Below are positions 13,895-24,874 of a stretch of DNA of 42,824 nt, in pieces. Below the pieces are notes generated by a model. The model was not told where the DNA came from, ran no database searches, and saw nothing but the letters and a program-made list of their open reading frames with translations. Numbering within the stretch: position 1 is the stretch's first letter; each line of letters opens with the position of its first letter. Source of the stretch: Omnitrophica bacterium GWA2_41_15 (GTDB lineage: Bacteria > Omnitrophota > Gorgyraeia > Ghiorseimicrobiales > Ghiorseimicrobiaceae); the NCBI GenBank assembly GCA_919902105.1, contig CAKKQO010000035.1, positions 24,723 to 67,546 of the forward strand. The letters run 5' to 3'. A program made the translations under genes and the position numbers.

Positions 13895-16800
13895 ATGGTT
13901 AAACGCAAAAATTTTGCCCGTATTAAAGAGGTATATGACCTGCCGAATCTGTTAGATATACAGACTGTCTCGTATATCAGCTTATTACAGGAAAATATTC
14001 CCGTAAAAGATAGGGAAAATGTAGGGCTAGAGGAAGTTTTTAATGAGGCTTTCCCCATTGAAAGCCATGATAAGAAGATACGGCTTGAATTTATAAGTTA
14101 TTCTTTGGGCAGGCCTAAGTATAATATTTTAGAATGCAAAAAACGCGGCATGACTTACGCTGCAACTTTAAAGGTAAAGTTAAAATTAACTACGCCGGAT
14201 GAACTCAAGGAACAAGAGGTTTATTTCGGCGAAATACCGTTAATGACTGAAACAGGCACCTTTATTATAAACGGAGATGAAAGAGTAATTGTCAGCCAGC
14301 TTCAGCGTTCTCCGGGTGTCTGTTTTGAAGAAGAGGTGCATCCGACGGGCAAAAAGATATTTTATGGCCGTATTATTCCTTACCGCGGTACCTGGCTTGA
14401 GTTTAAATACGATTTATCCGAGAGTATTCTTGCCTATGTAGACAGGAAAAGAAGTTTCCCCGCAACCCAGATTTTGCGTATTATGGGTTATGCATCCAAT
14501 GAAGAGATTGTTAAGGCCTTTGGCAAGGAATACAACGAGATTTCAAATACTTTTAAGAAAGATTATACTAAAAACAAAGAAGAGGCCTTGATAGATTTTT
14601 ACCGAAAAGTTAGGCCGGCTGAACCGGTAACTGTAGAATCTGCGGAAAACTTATTTTATCGTTTATTTTTTGATCCGAAGAGATATGACTTAGAAAGAGC
14701 CGGCAGGTTTATTTTAAACCGTAAGTTAAATCTCAATGTTCCAATAGAGCGAAGGACATTGGACATTAATAGCGTTATTGAGGTAATCAGGTATTTGATA
14801 AATTTAAATCAGGGTATAGGCAATATCGATGATATCGACCATCTTGGTTCCCGCCGCGTAAAAACCGTAGGTGAATTAGTGCAGAATCAGGTGCGTATTG
14901 GATTGGCGCGCTTAGAGCGTTCTATCCGGGAAAGATTATTAGTGCTGGGGAATTTTGATAATTTAATGGTGCACCACCTAATTAATTCTAAGCTTTTATC
15001 CAGCCAGATAAAAGATTTCTTTGGCAGAAGCCAGCTATCGCAGTTTATGGATCAGATTAACCCTTTAGCAGAGATGACCCATAAGAGGAGGCTGAGCGCT
15101 CTTGGCCCAGGAGGCCTTTCCCGAGAGCGGGCCGGTTTTGAAGTGCGCGATATCCATCCATCGCATTATGGCCGTGTTTGTCCGATAGAGACACCCGAAG
15201 GCCCGAATATCGGCCTTATTGCATCTTTAAGCTGTTTTGCGCGGATAAATGAGTTAGGCTTGCTTGAGACGCCGTATCGTAAAGTTGAAGACGGCCGCGT
15301 AACCCGTAAGATTGAGTATTTGACTGCCGACATAGAAGAAAATAAAGTTATTGCACAGGCTAATGCCGCTTTAGGCAGTGATGGCCATTTTTCAGATAAA
15401 GAAGTATCTTGCCGGTATAAAGGAGATTTTCCTAAGATGTCGCCGCATAAAATTGATTATATGGATGTTTCTCCTAAACAGCTGGTATCTGTAGCCGCCT
15501 CCTTAATTCCTTTCTTAGAGCATGATGATGCTAACCGCGCTTTGATGGGATCAAACATGCAGAGGCAGGCTGTTCCTTTAATGATTACCGAGTCCCCTTT
15601 AGTAGGCACCGGTATGGAAGAAAAAGTTGCGGCTGATTCCGGCACGGTAGTAAGAGCAAAGAAAGAAGGTAAAGTTAATGCAGTTGACGCTAATTCTATC
15701 AGCATAGGAAAAGACAAATATGTTTTAAATAAATTTATGCGCTCTAATGCCAATACCTGCATAAATCAGAAACCCATTGTTTCTTTAGGAGAGAGAGTAG
15801 TAGAGGGGCAGGTGATTGCCGACGGTCAAGCCACAGACAAAGGAGAATTGGCGTTAGGTAAAAATCTTCTTTGTGCTTTTATGTCTTGGCGAGGATATAA
15901 TTTTGAAGATGCTATTTTAATCAGCGAAAGAATAGTTAAAGATGATGTCTTTACCTCTATACACATTGAGGAATTTGAGCTAGAAGCAAGAGAGACCCGC
16001 TTGGGTAATGAAGAAGTTACCCGGGATATACCTAATGTAGGTGAAGAGGCCTTAGCGAATTTAGACGAAGGCGGCATTATCAGTATTGGTGCGGAGGTTG
16101 AACCGGAAGATATTTTAGTAGGGAAAGTTACCCCTAAAACCGAGTCAGAGTTGTCTCCTGAGGAGCGTCTGCTTCGCGCTATTTTTGGAGAAAAAGCTCA
16201 GGATGTGCGGGATACGTCTTTAACAGTTCCGCCCGGCATTGAGGGAGTAGTGATTGATGTGCATGTTTTCCAGAGGAAAGAACGCGGCAGAAAAACCAAG
16301 GAAGAGAGAACAAAAGAGCTAAAGGCGATGAAAGAGATTAAAAGATTTTATGCTCAGGAAATAGAATATTTAGAGCAGGAAAAATTAGAAAAAATAGCGC
16401 AGGCCTTAAATATAGATAGGAAGAAAGCTATTAAAATAGATATAAATTCCAATGATACAGCTAAGCGAATAGCGCAAGTCTACGAGGGTCAGATTAAAGA
16501 GTTAATATCCGAAGAGGAGCAGGAGATTGAGAAAGTTAAGCGCGGTGATGAATTAACGCCGGGAGTCTTAAAGAAAGTAGTGGTTTATATTGCTACGAAG
16601 AGAAAGCTCGCGGCAGGAGACAAATTGGCGGGTAGGCATGGCAACAAAGGTGTGGTGGCGAGGATTATTCCTGAAGAAGATCTGCCGTTTTTACCCGATG
16701 GCAGGCCTATAGATATAGTTTTAAACCCGTTAGGTGTCCCCTCCCGTATGAATGTGGGGCAGATTTTAGAGACGCATTTAGGCTGGGCGGCGAAAGTTTT

Positions 16801-17299
16801 AGGCATTAAGGTGTGTGGTCCGGTATTCGACGGTGTTAGCGAGGCCGAGATAAGAGAAATGATGAGAAATGCTGGTCTTCCTGAAGGAGGCAAGATTAAC
16901 TTGCGCGATGGGCATACTGGTGAATCTTTTGATCAAAAAGTCACCGTGGGTTTTATCTATATGATGAAGCTCATCCATTTAGTAGATGAGAAAATACACG
17001 CTCGCTCCATCGGGCCATATTCTTTAGTAACCCAACAGCCTTTAGGCGGAAAAGCCCAATTCGGCGGACAGCGCTTCGGCGAAATGGAAGTCTGGGCGCT
17101 TGAGGCGTATGGCGCCGCTTTTACTTTGCAGGAGATGCTGACGGTAAAAAGCGATGATGTTAAAGGCAGGACTAATATTTATGAGGCAATCGTAAAGGGA
17201 GAACAACGGCTGCATACGGGAATCCCTGAATCGTTCAATGTTTTGATTAAGGAACTGCAAGGGTTATGTTTAGACATTAAGACAGAAAAGGTAAAATAA
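13895..17299 (+). CDS. rpoB: RNA polymerase beta subunit
   Basis: Catalytic-core subunit of RNA polymerase. The 1134-residue product is compact next to 1342 in E. coli, so lineage-specific insertions are absent. It starts [17 protein letters not shown]. The rifampicin pocket (about 15017-15115) reads [19 protein letters not shown] then [13 protein letters not shown], keeping the Asp, His and Ser that mutate in resistance; Ile replaces the Asn at E. coli 518. Further motifs are [26 protein letters not shown] and [20 protein letters not shown] near the end. AAGGGAAT precedes ATG. The TAA stop opens the next hairpin element. Confidence 0.98.
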   Translation: MVKRKNFARIKEVYDLPNLLDIQTVSYISLLQENIPVKDRENVGLEEVFNEAFPIESHDKKIRLEFISYSLGRPKYNILECKKRGMTYAATLKVKLKLTTPDELKEQEVYFGEIPLMTETGTFIINGDERVIVSQLQRSPGVCFEEEVHPTGKKIFYGRIIPYRGTWLEFKYDLSESILAYVDRKRSFPATQILRIMGYASNEEIVKAFGKEYNEISNTFKKDYTKNKEEALIDFYRKVRPAEPVTVESAENLFYRLFFDPKRYDLERAGRFILNRKLNLNVPIERRTLDINSVIEVIRYLINLNQGIGNIDDIDHLGSRRVKTVGELVQNQVRIGLARLERSIRERLLVLGNFDNLMVHHLINSKLLSSQIKDFFGRSQLSQFMDQINPLAEMTHKRRLSALGPGGLSRERAGFEVRDIHPSHYGRVCPIETPEGPNIGLIASLSCFARINELGLLETPYRKVEDGRVTRKIEYLTADIEENKVIAQANAALGSDGHFSDKEVSCRYKGDFPKMSPHKIDYMDVSPKQLVSVAASLIPFLEHDDANRALMGSNMQRQAVPLMITESPLVGTGMEEKVAADSGTVVRAKKEGKVNAVDANSISIGKDKYVLNKFMRSNANTCINQKPIVSLGERVVEGQVIADGQATDKGELALGKNLLCAFMSWRGYNFEDAILISERIVKDDVFTSIHIEEFELEARETRLGNEEVTRDIPNVGEEALANLDEGGIISIGAEVEPEDILVGKVTPKTESELSPEERLLRAIFGEKAQDVRDTSLTVPPGIEGVVIDVHVFQRKERGRKTKEERTKELKAMKEIKRFYAQEIEYLEQEKLEKIAQALNIDRKKAIKIDINSNDTAKRIAQVYEGQIKELISEEEQEIEKVKRGDELTPGVLKKVVVYIATKRKLAAGDKLAGRHGNKGVVARIIPEEDLPFLPDGRPIDIVLNPLGVPSRMNVGQILETHLGWAAKVLGIKVCGPVFDGVSEAEIREMMRNAGLPEGGKINLRDGHTGESFDQKVTVGFIYMMKLIHLVDEKIHARSIGPYSLVTQQPLGGKAQFGGQRFGEMEVWALEAYGAAFTLQEMLTVKSDDVKGRTNIYEAIVKGEQRLHTGIPESFNVLIKELQGLCLDIKTEKVK

Positions 17300-17446
17300 G
17301 TGAAGACATAATTTACGTCTGCGTACGCAGACGTAAATTATAAGTCTGAACTTACCCCGCCGCATTCTTGCAGAATGCAAGAGGCGGGGTTAATTCGCGC
17401 AAATAACTTACTCACACTTCGTGTTCGTAAGTTATGCGCTCATTAA
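17297..17446 (+). repeat. Complete three-hairpin composite element, rpoB-rpoC gap
   Basis: Left hairpin 17297-17354 (TAAGT/ACTTA, GA/GA, AGAC/GTCT, bulge AA, then ATAATTTACGTCTGCG paired throughout). Central hairpin 17355-17389 (CCCCGCC/GGCGGGG). Right hairpin 17390-17446 (TTAAT/ATTAA, TC/TC, GCGC/GCGC, bulge AA, ATAACTTAC/GTAAGTTAT). The three abut with no spacer. The rpoB stop is the first triplet and the rpoC ATG follows one base after the last. Confidence 0.92.
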
Positions 17447-17447
17447 A

Positions 17448-20400
17448 ATGATAGACGACGTTATTTCTTTTAATAGTATTTCTATAAAGATAGCTTCGCC
17501 GCAGACGATTAAGTCTTGGTCAAGAGGAGAAGTGAGGAAGGCTGAGACCATCAATTACAGAACGCTAAAGCCTGAGAAGGACGGTTTATTCTGTGAGAAG
17601 ATTTTTGGCCCGGTGCGCGACTGGGAGTGCAATTGCGGTAAGTATAAAGGTATTAAACATAAAGGAACGGTCTGCGATAGATGCGGTGTTGAGATTACCA
17701 AATCGCAGGTTCGGCGTGAACGCATGGGCCATATCGAATTAGCTTGTGTCGTTACGCACATCTGGTTTTTTAAGGTTGTGCCCAGCCGTTTTACCGCTCT
17801 CTTAGATATGACTCTGCGTGATATAGAGAAAGTTATCTATTACGAAGAATACGTAGTGCTTGATCCCGGCGAATCTCCCTTAAAGAAAAAAGAATTGCTT
17901 TCCGAAGAAAAATACCGGGAGGCTCTGGAAAAATACGGTGCAACATTTCGCGCAAAAATCGGCGCAGAGGCAATCAGGGATTTGTTAAAAGAGGTAGATT
18001 TAAATGCCTTATCCCGTAAGGTTTCTAAAACGCTAGAAGAGAATAAAGACAGCGCTAGTGCCCTCAAGACCAGCAAGACCCTAAAAATTATTGAAGACCT
18101 TAAGAATTCCGGTAATAAGCCGGAATATATGATTGTTGAGGTGCTTCCGGTAATTCCGCCGGATTTAAGACCGCTAGTCCCGCTTGATGGCGGAAGGTTC
18201 GCCACCAGCGATTTAAATGATTTATACCGCCGAGTGATTAACCGCAATAACCGTTTAAAGAAATTAATCGAACTCAACGCCCCGGATATTATCATTAGGA
18301 ATGAGAAGCGCATGCTGCAGGAGGCGGTAGATGCGCTTTTAGATAATGGAAGACATGGCAGACCTGTGCCGGGAGCAAATAATCGGCCGCTGAAATCTCT
18401 TTCCGATATGTTAAAAGGCAAACAGGGAAGGTTCCGCCAAAATTTATTAGGTAAACGCGTAGATTATTCGGGGCGTTCGGTAATTGTAGTCGGCCCGGAA
18501 TTAGCTTTGCATCAGTGCGGCCTTCCCAAGCGAATGGCATTAGAATTGTTTGAACCGTTTATTATTAAGAAACTACGCGAAAAAGGGTTTGTGCATACGA
18601 TAAAAGGCGCCCGACGTATGGTTGAGCGCGGCAAGATTGAAGTTTGGGATATTTTAGATGAAGTGATTAAGGACCATCCGGTGCTCCTAAACCGCGCGCC
18701 AACACTGCACCGCCTGAGTATTCAAGCCTTTTTTCCTGTGCTTATTGAAGGCAAAGCGATTAAGATACATCCTTTAGTCTGCACTGCTTTTAATGCCGAT
18801 TTCGACGGCGACCAGATGGCAGTACACCTACCGCTTTCTTTAGAGAGCCAGGTGGAATGCCGCGTCCTCATGCTTTCCATAAATAATATATTTTCCCCTG
18901 CCGATGGACGCCCGATATTAACCCCTACCCAAGATATTATTTTAGGCATTGCATATTTAACTAAGGAAAAAGCTGGTTCGCTTGGTGAAGGTAAGATATT
19001 CTCAGAGCCACAAGAGGCGGTAATTGCTTATAATGATAAGGCAATAGATTTACACGCCAAAATCAAGGTAAGAATCCCTATCATTTTCGACATATCCGAG
19101 TACAAGGTGATTAAGGAAACAAAGCTAATTGAAACTACTGTGGGGCGGGTATTTTTTAATAACTGCCTGCCGGCTGAGTTTGGCTTTGTTAATGAGGCCT
19201 TAGTCAAGAAAAATGTAGGTGAAGTTGTTGCGGCCTGCTATAAACGGTTCGGCCACAGCCGCACGATAAAATTACTTGATGATTTAAAAAGACTGGGATT
19301 TGAATTTGCTACTATTTCCGGGCTCTCAATTTCCGTGGATGATTTAAAGATCCCTAAACAAAAGGATGAAGTATTAGCTGACGCTCGCGCAGAGGTGGCT
19401 AAGGTCGAAGATCAATATCGCAAAGGTGTCATTACTTACCGCGAACGTTACAATAAAATAATTGATATCTGGACGCATGCGACAGACCGCGTTTCCGATT
19501 TAGTATTTAAGGGAATGGATACTTTTAATCCGATATTTATGATGGCAGATTCTGGAGCGCGCGGCTCCCGCCTGCAGATTAGGCAATTGGCCGGTATGCG
19601 CGGCTTAATGGCTAAGCCGTCGGGTGAAATTATTGAAAGCCCGATCACAGCAAACTTTAGAGAAGGTTTGACTGTTTTGGAATATTTTATTTCAACGCAC
19701 GGTGCGCGTAAGGGTTTGGCTGATACTGCACTTAAGACTGCCGACGCCGGTTACTTAACCCGTCGTCTCGTTGATGTGGCTCAAGAGGTGATTATCAACG
19801 AGTATGACTGTAGCACCTTAAACGGTATTACTATCAGCGCAATTATTGAAGGTGATGAAGTAGTGGTCAGCCTTAAGGACCGTATTATCGGAAGAATTGC
19901 TTTAGATAATATCGTGGATATTATAACTGACGAAGTCGTGGTGGAGGCAGGCGAGGAAATTACAGAAGAAAAAGCGGATATGATTGAGCGTTTAGGCATT
20001 GAAAAGATCCGCATCAGGAGCGTTTTAACCTGCGAAACACCTCGCGGCGTATGTATTAAATGTTACGGCCGGAATTTAGCTACCGGTAGGTTAGTTGAAC
20101 CGGGCGAGGCAATTGGGATTATTGCTGCGCAGTCGATAGGAGAACCCGGAACACAGTTGACCATGAGAACTTTCCATATCGGAGGCACGGCCAGCCGCGT
20201 AGTTGAGCAGTCATACCTTAAAGCAAAGAATAAGGGTATCCTAAAATATCATAATTTAAAGACTGTAGATATGGGCAAGGAGTTCGTGGTTTTAAATAGA
20301 AACGGAGCAATCAGTATTAATGACGAGCAGGGCAGGGAATTTGAGCGCTATACTGTGCCTCAGGGCGCCTTTATTTATGTTGATAATGAAAAAACTGTTG

Positions 20401-21497
20401 TTAAAGATGCAATATTTATGCGCTGGGACCCATATACTATTCCTATTTTAACGGAAGTAGCCGGCATGGTTAAGTTTGAGGATGTTAAAGAAAATATTAC
20501 TATGCGCAAGGAATTGAACCCCACTACCAAGTTAGTAGAGAGGGTAGTTGTTGAGCATAGAGCAGATTATCACCCGCAGATTATTATTTTGGATGAAAAA
20601 GAAGCGGTGGCCGGGATTTATCCTTTGCCGGCAGGGGCGCATATTTTGGTTGAAGACGGCGATAAGATTAAGGCCGGTCGGATGTTAGCGAAGATCCCGC
20701 GGGTGGTAGGTAAAACCAGAGATATTACCGGCGGCCTGCCGCGGGTGGCAGAATTATTTGAAGCCAGGCGCCCGAAAGACCCGGCAGTTATTTCGGAAAT
20801 CGACGGTTTTGTAGAATTTGGCGAATCTAAAAAGGGCCAGCGTGTAATTGTAGTGAAAAGCCCTACAGGGATGACCAGGGAATATGCTATCCCGCATGGA
20901 AAACACCCCAACGTTTATAAGGGCGACCGCGTCGACGCAGGACAGCAGTTAACCGATGGGCCGGTGGTTCTGCAGGATATTTTAAGGGTCTGCGGCGATA
21001 AAGTTCTGCAGGAATATTTAGTTAATGAAGTGCAGGAAATTTACCGCTTACAAGGCGTGCGTATTAATGACAAGCATATTGAGTTGATCATTAGGCAGAT
21101 GCTTAAAAAAGTACGTATTGATAACGCCGGCGATACCTCATTTTTAACCGGTCAACAAGTGGATAAATGGACATTCCGCGAACAAAATGAAAAGCTCAAG
21201 AAAAAGGGCGGCAAACCCGCATCTGCTACGCCTTTACTTTTAGGTATTACCAAGGCTTCGCTTAATACGGAAAGTTTTATTTCTGCGGCGAGTTTCCAAG
21301 AAACTACCAAGGTACTTACGGAGGCAGCTGCCGCAGGAAAACACGATGAACTATTTGGGCTAAAAGAAAACGTAATCGTCGGGCATCTGATCCCGGCGGG
21401 AACAAGTTTTCCTGAGCATCAAAATATCGAGCTCATAAAACGTTTACAACCAGAGCAAACAGTAGTTGCAGAGAATCTCGATGAGAAATTAACGTAA
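17448..21497 (+). CDS. rpoC: RNA polymerase beta' subunit
   Basis: Largest polymerase subunit, which supplies the catalytic magnesium site. The 1349-residue product starts at ATG 17448 ([18 protein letters not shown]); an in-frame GTG 27 bases earlier lies in the hairpin and is rejected. Features: N-terminal zinc site (Cys61, 63, 76, 79), [12 protein letters not shown] (Asp451, 453, 455), the bridge-helix region with MRTFHIGG nearby, a second zinc cluster around [16 protein letters not shown], and the C-terminal [14 protein letters not shown] segment. No Shine-Dalgarno is adjacent; GGCGGGG sits before the right hairpin. Confidence 0.97.
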   Translation: MIDDVISFNSISIKIASPQTIKSWSRGEVRKAETINYRTLKPEKDGLFCEKIFGPVRDWECNCGKYKGIKHKGTVCDRCGVEITKSQVRRERMGHIELACVVTHIWFFKVVPSRFTALLDMTLRDIEKVIYYEEYVVLDPGESPLKKKELLSEEKYREALEKYGATFRAKIGAEAIRDLLKEVDLNALSRKVSKTLEENKDSASALKTSKTLKIIEDLKNSGNKPEYMIVEVLPVIPPDLRPLVPLDGGRFATSDLNDLYRRVINRNNRLKKLIELNAPDIIIRNEKRMLQEAVDALLDNGRHGRPVPGANNRPLKSLSDMLKGKQGRFRQNLLGKRVDYSGRSVIVVGPELALHQCGLPKRMALELFEPFIIKKLREKGFVHTIKGARRMVERGKIEVWDILDEVIKDHPVLLNRAPTLHRLSIQAFFPVLIEGKAIKIHPLVCTAFNADFDGDQMAVHLPLSLESQVECRVLMLSINNIFSPADGRPILTPTQDIILGIAYLTKEKAGSLGEGKIFSEPQEAVIAYNDKAIDLHAKIKVRIPIIFDISEYKVIKETKLIETTVGRVFFNNCLPAEFGFVNEALVKKNVGEVVAACYKRFGHSRTIKLLDDLKRLGFEFATISGLSISVDDLKIPKQKDEVLADARAEVAKVEDQYRKGVITYRERYNKIIDIWTHATDRVSDLVFKGMDTFNPIFMMADSGARGSRLQIRQLAGMRGLMAKPSGEIIESPITANFREGLTVLEYFISTHGARKGLADTALKTADAGYLTRRLVDVAQEVIINEYDCSTLNGITISAIIEGDEVVVSLKDRIIGRIALDNIVDIITDEVVVEAGEEITEEKADMIERLGIEKIRIRSVLTCETPRGVCIKCYGRNLATGRLVEPGEAIGIIAAQSIGEPGTQLTMRTFHIGGTASRVVEQSYLKAKNKGILKYHNLKTVDMGKEFVVLNRNGAISINDEQGREFERYTVPQGAFIYVDNEKTVVKDAIFMRWDPYTIPILTEVAGMVKFEDVKENITMRKELNPTTKLVERVVVEHRADYHPQIIILDEKEAVAGIYPLPAGAHILVEDGDKIKAGRMLAKIPRVVGKTRDITGGLPRVAELFEARRPKDPAVISEIDGFVEFGESKKGQRVIVVKSPTGMTREYAIPHGKHPNVYKGDRVDAGQQLTDGPVVLQDILRVCGDKVLQEYLVNEVQEIYRLQGVRINDKHIELIIRQMLKKVRIDNAGDTSFLTGQQVDKWTFREQNEKLKKKGGKPASATPLLLGITKASLNTESFISAASFQETTKVLTEAAAAGKHDELFGLKENVIVGHLIPAGTSFPEHQNIELIKRLQPEQTVVAENLDEKLT

Positions 21498-21507
21498 GGA
21501 TTATAAG

Positions 21508-21879
21508 ATGCCGACGATAGCGCAATTAATTAGGAAAGGTAGAATATTAAAGAAAAAGAAATCTAAGTCTCCGGCATTAAAAGGCTGTCCGCAAAGGCGC
21601 GGCGTATGTGTTCAGGTGAGAACCATGACTCCGAAAAAGCCCAATTCAGCGTTGCGAAAAATTGCCAGAGTCAGGCTTACTACAGGGATAGAAGTTACGG
21701 CTTATATCCCCGGCGAGGGACATAACCTGCAGGAGCATTCGATAGTTTTAGTCAGAGGCGGAAGAGTTAAGGATTTGCCGGGTGTACGTTATCATATTGT
21801 ACGCGGAACACTAGATACCGCAGGGGTTGCTAACAGAAAACGAAGCCGTTCTAAGTACGGAGCAAAGGTAGGTAAGTGA
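21508..21879 (+). CDS. rpsL: 30S ribosomal protein S12
   Basis: Decoding-centre protein. At 123 residues it starts [12 protein letters not shown] and has [11 protein letters not shown] and [27 protein letters not shown]. The lysines whose mutation gives streptomycin resistance are wild type in both loops. It follows rpoC after 10 bases with AAGGA upstream. The stop TGA overlaps the GA of the next element's internal loop. Confidence 0.98.
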   Translation: MPTIAQLIRKGRILKKKKSKSPALKGCPQRRGVCVQVRTMTPKKPNSALRKIARVRLTTGIEVTAYIPGEGHNLQEHSIVLVRGGRVKDLPGVRYHIVRGTLDTAGVANRKRSRSKYGAKVGK

Positions 21880-22111
21880 GTGCACAATTTATGGGATCCG
21901 CCGTAGGCGGAGACATAAATTGTATGCACGAACTTACCCAGCACTAATTTGAAAAAACACTTTGAATCTACTAATAAAAGGGTAAATTTCATTAAAACCT
22001 ATAAATATATAACTCCAACACTAATTACAAATTAGTGCTGGGTTAATTCGCAGACGGCCTTACGGCCTACGACTTAGCGTCGTTGTACTCCGCAAGTCGT
22101 CTGCTCATTAA
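21873..22111 (+). repeat. Complete three-hairpin composite element, rpsL-rpsG gap
   Basis: Left hairpin 21873-21936 (TAAGT/ACTTA, GA/GA, GTGC/GCAC, bulge AT, ACAATTTATG/CATAAATTGT). The central stem ACCCAGCACTAATTT (21936-21950) pairs perfectly with 22029-22043 around a loop of about 78 A/T-rich bases. Right hairpin 22043-22111 (TTAAT/ATTAA, TC/TC, GCAG/CTGC, then ACGACTT/AAGTCGT); its usual 2-base bulge is enlarged to about 15 bases. The rpsG ATG follows one base later. This is the longest gap in the ribosomal block and nothing else is seen in it. Confidence 0.9.
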
Positions 22112-22112
22112 A

Positions 22113-22583
22113 ATGAGAAGAAGAGCGAGAAAAAAAAGAGAAATAACAGCGGATGCAAAGTTTAACAGTAAAATAGTGGCTAAATTCATAAATATACTTA
22201 TGAAAAAAGGCAAGAAGTCTCTTGCCGAGAATATGGTCTATGATGCTTTGGAGAAATTGAAAGCCAAGACTAATGAACCGGATGCTTTAAAAATATTTTA
22301 TAAGGCCTTGGATAATGTGCGCCCTCGCTTGGAGGTAAAGCCGCGCAGGGTTGGCGGTGCAACATACCAGGTGCCGCAAGAGGTAAAACAGGACAGAGGT
22401 GTTTCGATTGCGCTGCGCTGGCTCAGGGATTTTGCCCGCGCGCGTAAGGGAAAGCCGATGCTCGAGAAGTTAACAGAGGAGATTTTTGCCGCCTATAAAG
22501 GCGAAGGCTCTTGTATTAAGAAAAGAGATGATACGCATAAGATGGCTGAGGCAAACAAGGCCTTTGCCCACTTTAGGTGGTAA
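22113..22583 (+). CDS. rpsG: 30S ribosomal protein S7
   Basis: Primary 16S rRNA binder of the 30S head, near the E site. 156 residues starting MRRRARKKREI, with GKKSLAENMVYDAL, RPRLEVKPRRVGGATYQVP, and the end KMAEANKAFAHFRW. I chose ATG 22113; an upstream in-frame TTG would read the hairpin. There is no adjacent Shine-Dalgarno (GCTGGG lies before the right hairpin). The TAA stop begins another element. Confidence 0.96.
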   Translation: MRRRARKKREITADAKFNSKIVAKFINILMKKGKKSLAENMVYDALEKLKAKTNEPDALKIFYKALDNVRPRLEVKPRRVGGATYQVPQEVKQDRGVSIALRWLRDFARARKGKPMLEKLTEEIFAAYKGEGSCIKKRDDTHKMAEANKAFAHFRW

Positions 22584-22699
22584 ATGAAGCCATAACTTAT
22601 GGAAGCCGTTAGGCTGACATAAGTTATTAGGCTGAATTTATCCCGCGGAGTATCGCAAAAATATCGCAGAGATTTTTGCGATAGTAAACGAAGCGGGAT
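22581..22699 (+). repeat. Composite hairpin element, rpsG-fusA gap (left + central)
   Basis: Left hairpin 22581-22640 (TAAAT/ATTTA, GA/GA, AGCC/GGCT, bulge TA, ATAACTTATG/CATAAGTTAT), nearly identical to the rplJ-rplL copy except in the loop. Central: ATCCCG/CGGGAT (22640-22699) with an inner perfect 12-bp stem TATCGCAAAAAT/ATTTTTGCGATA. No right hairpin; fusA has its own AGAGGT. Confidence 0.88.
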
Positions 22700-22738
22700 T
22701 GATAAGGAAATACAGGTCAAGATTTAGAGAGGTCATAC

Positions 22739-24829
22739 TTGCCCAAATATCCGTTAGAAAAGATAAGAAACATTGGTATTATTGCCCATATCGATGCGGG
22801 CAAAACGACAACTACCGAACGTATTCTTTTTTATACTGGCAAGACGCATAAGCTCGGCGAAGTCCATGAAGGCACAGCGATAATGGATTGGATGGTGCAG
22901 GAGCAGGAAAGAGGTATTACGATTACAGCCGCCGCGACTACCTGTTTTTGGAGAGATTGCCGTTTTAATATAATTGATACACCGGGCCACGTGGACTTTA
23001 CCGTAGAAGTAGAAAGGTCATTAAAGGTTTTAGACGGTGCCGTGGTAGTTTTTTGCGGCGTAGGGGGAGTTGAGCCGCAGTCAGAGACAGTCTGGCGCCA
23101 GGCGGATAGGTATAACGTCCCCCGCCTTGCTTACGTAAACAAAATGGATAGGACCGGCGCTGATTTTCCTAATGTGCTTGCGCAGATGCATGAACGCCTA
23201 GGCGCAAATGCCGCAGCCATTCAAATTCCTTACGGACAAGAAGAGGCATTTGCCGGCGTAATTGATTTAATCAGTCAAAAATTATGTTTTTATAAGGATG
23301 ACACGGGTAAGACATACGAACTTTTAGATATCCCGGCTGATTATAAAGAGAAGGCAGAAAAGGCCAGAGAAGTGATGCTCGAGAAATTATCCGAAGCAGA
23401 TGACGCAATTATGGAAAAATTCTTAAATAACCAGCCAATAAGCGCAGAAGAGATTCATAAATCCATACGCACGGCAGTGATCAAAGGGCATTTTGTGCCG
23501 GTATTATGCGGATCATCGTTTAGGAATAAAGGGGTCCAGCTGCTGTTAGATGCGGTCTGCGATTATCTTCCTTCGCCCAAGGATATCCCGGCGATTAAAG
23601 GTATGAATGAAAAAGGCGAGTACGAAGAGATATCTGTTTCTGAGAGTTCGCCTTTTTGCGCCTTGTGTTTTAAGGTAGCCACCGACCCCTATGTAGGGAA
23701 ATTAAATTATATTCGTGTATATTCCGGTAAACTTACTTCCGGAGTTTATAGCTATAATTCTACCCGCCGCCTAAAAGAAAGAGTAGCCAAAATCGTACAG
23801 ATGCATGCGAATAAGCAAGAGATAATTCAAGAGGTCTCTCTGGGCGATATTGCCGCTATAGTGGGGCTGCGCGATACAAAGACAGGGGATACTCTTTGTG
23901 AACAAGATGCGCCGATAATACTTGAGCCGATGAAGTTTCCTGAACCGGTTATTTCCCAGGCAATTGAGCCAAAGACAAAGGCGGATCAGGAAAAGCTTGC
24001 GATGGCCCTAAAGAAGTTAGAAGAGGAGGATCCATCTTTTCGTGTGACCTATGATTCTGAAACCGGAGAAAATATAATCTCTGGGATGGGGCAATTGCAT
24101 TTGGATATAATCATCGATAGAATTTCCCGGGAGTTTAATGTTTCGGCAAATATCGGCAAACCCCAAGTTGCTTACAAAGAGACATTAACCAAGCAGGTCG
24201 CAAGCGTAGGAAAATTTATCCAGCAGTCAGGCGGGCGCGGCCAATACGGCCATGTAGTTCTTGAAATGTTTCCTAAAGAAGAAGGTTCTAAGAATGAAAT
24301 CGAATTTATAGACAAAATTCGGGGAGGCTCAATTCCGCGGGAGTTTATCCCTGCCGTTAAAAAAGGGGTGTTAGCTGCGGCAAAGAATGGAGTCATAGCC
24401 GGCTATCCGGTAATTGATGTGGTGGTAACTTTGGTAGATGGCTCTTACCATGAGGTTGATTCTTCGGAATTGGCATTTCATATGGCTGCGGGCATTGCAT
24501 TTTCTGAAGGAATGCGTAAGGGCAGCCCGATATTGCTTGAGCCGATAATGGATATAGAGGTAGTAGTACCGGAAGAATTTATGGGCACGGTAATCGGAGA
24601 CTTAACTTCTAAGCGCGGTAAGATTATCGCCGTAGGCAAACGCGCCAAGTTAAGAGCGATTAGGGGTAATGTTCCCTTAGCTGAAATGTTTGGTTATGCC
24701 ACAACTTTAAGGTCTATTACTCAAGGCAGAGGTTCTTCTACAATGGAGCCCTCCGCTTATGCAGAGGTGCCTTCACATATATCGCAAAAGATAGTAACTC
24801 AAGTATCGCCAACAAAACCAAGGGCTTAA
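22739..24829 (+). CDS. fusA: Elongation factor G
   Basis: GTPase that drives tRNA-mRNA translocation and ribosome recycling. The 696-residue product starts with TTG (AGAGGT 7 bases upstream) as [28 protein letters not shown]-motifs: AHIDAGKT (P-loop), [18 protein letters not shown] and NKMD. Domains II to V follow, with GRGQYGHV in domain IV and [14 protein letters not shown] near the C-terminus. Canonical length and str-operon position indicate the housekeeping EF-G. Confidence 0.97.
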   Translation: MPKYPLEKIRNIGIIAHIDAGKTTTTERILFYTGKTHKLGEVHEGTAIMDWMVQEQERGITITAAATTCFWRDCRFNIIDTPGHVDFTVEVERSLKVLDGAVVVFCGVGGVEPQSETVWRQADRYNVPRLAYVNKMDRTGADFPNVLAQMHERLGANAAAIQIPYGQEEAFAGVIDLISQKLCFYKDDTGKTYELLDIPADYKEKAEKAREVMLEKLSEADDAIMEKFLNNQPISAEEIHKSIRTAVIKGHFVPVLCGSSFRNKGVQLLLDAVCDYLPSPKDIPAIKGMNEKGEYEEISVSESSPFCALCFKVATDPYVGKLNYIRVYSGKLTSGVYSYNSTRRLKERVAKIVQMHANKQEIIQEVSLGDIAAIVGLRDTKTGDTLCEQDAPIILEPMKFPEPVISQAIEPKTKADQEKLAMALKKLEEEDPSFRVTYDSETGENIISGMGQLHLDIIIDRISREFNVSANIGKPQVAYKETLTKQVASVGKFIQQSGGRGQYGHVVLEMFPKEEGSKNEIEFIDKIRGGSIPREFIPAVKKGVLAAAKNGVIAGYPVIDVVVTLVDGSYHEVDSSELAFHMAAGIAFSEGMRKGSPILLEPIMDIEVVVPEEFMGTVIGDLTSKRGKIIAVGKRAKLRAIRGNVPLAEMFGYATTLRSITQGRGSSTMEPSAYAEVPSHISQKIVTQVSPTKPRA

Positions 24830-24835
24830 GGGAAG

Positions 24836-24856
24836 GGCCTGAATAAACATCAGGCC
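24836..24856 (+). repeat. Short hairpin, fusA-tuf gap
   Basis: GGCCTGA and TCAGGCC form a perfect 7-bp stem with loop ATAAACA, between the fusA stop and the tuf AAGGAGG. It is not followed by T residues, so probably not a terminator. Confidence 0.6.
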
Positions 24857-24874
24857 AAATTAAGGAGGTGTTGA

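Noticed and set aside
15017-15115. Rifampicin-resistance allele in rpoB
   Set aside because: The key Asp, His and Ser positions are wild type; the Ile at the 518 equivalent alone is not enough to claim resistance.
17355-17389. Central hairpins as intrinsic terminators
   Set aside because: None is followed by a T-run, and stopping transcription between rpoB and rpoC, or between ribosomal genes, would be costly. Weak attenuation is still possible.
17421-17447. GTG-initiated N-terminal extension of rpoC (and similar in-frame extensions at rpsG, rplC, rplN, rpoA, rpsD)
   Set aside because: The extensions read the right hairpin or leader and precede canonical N-termini; family lengths fit the later ATG.
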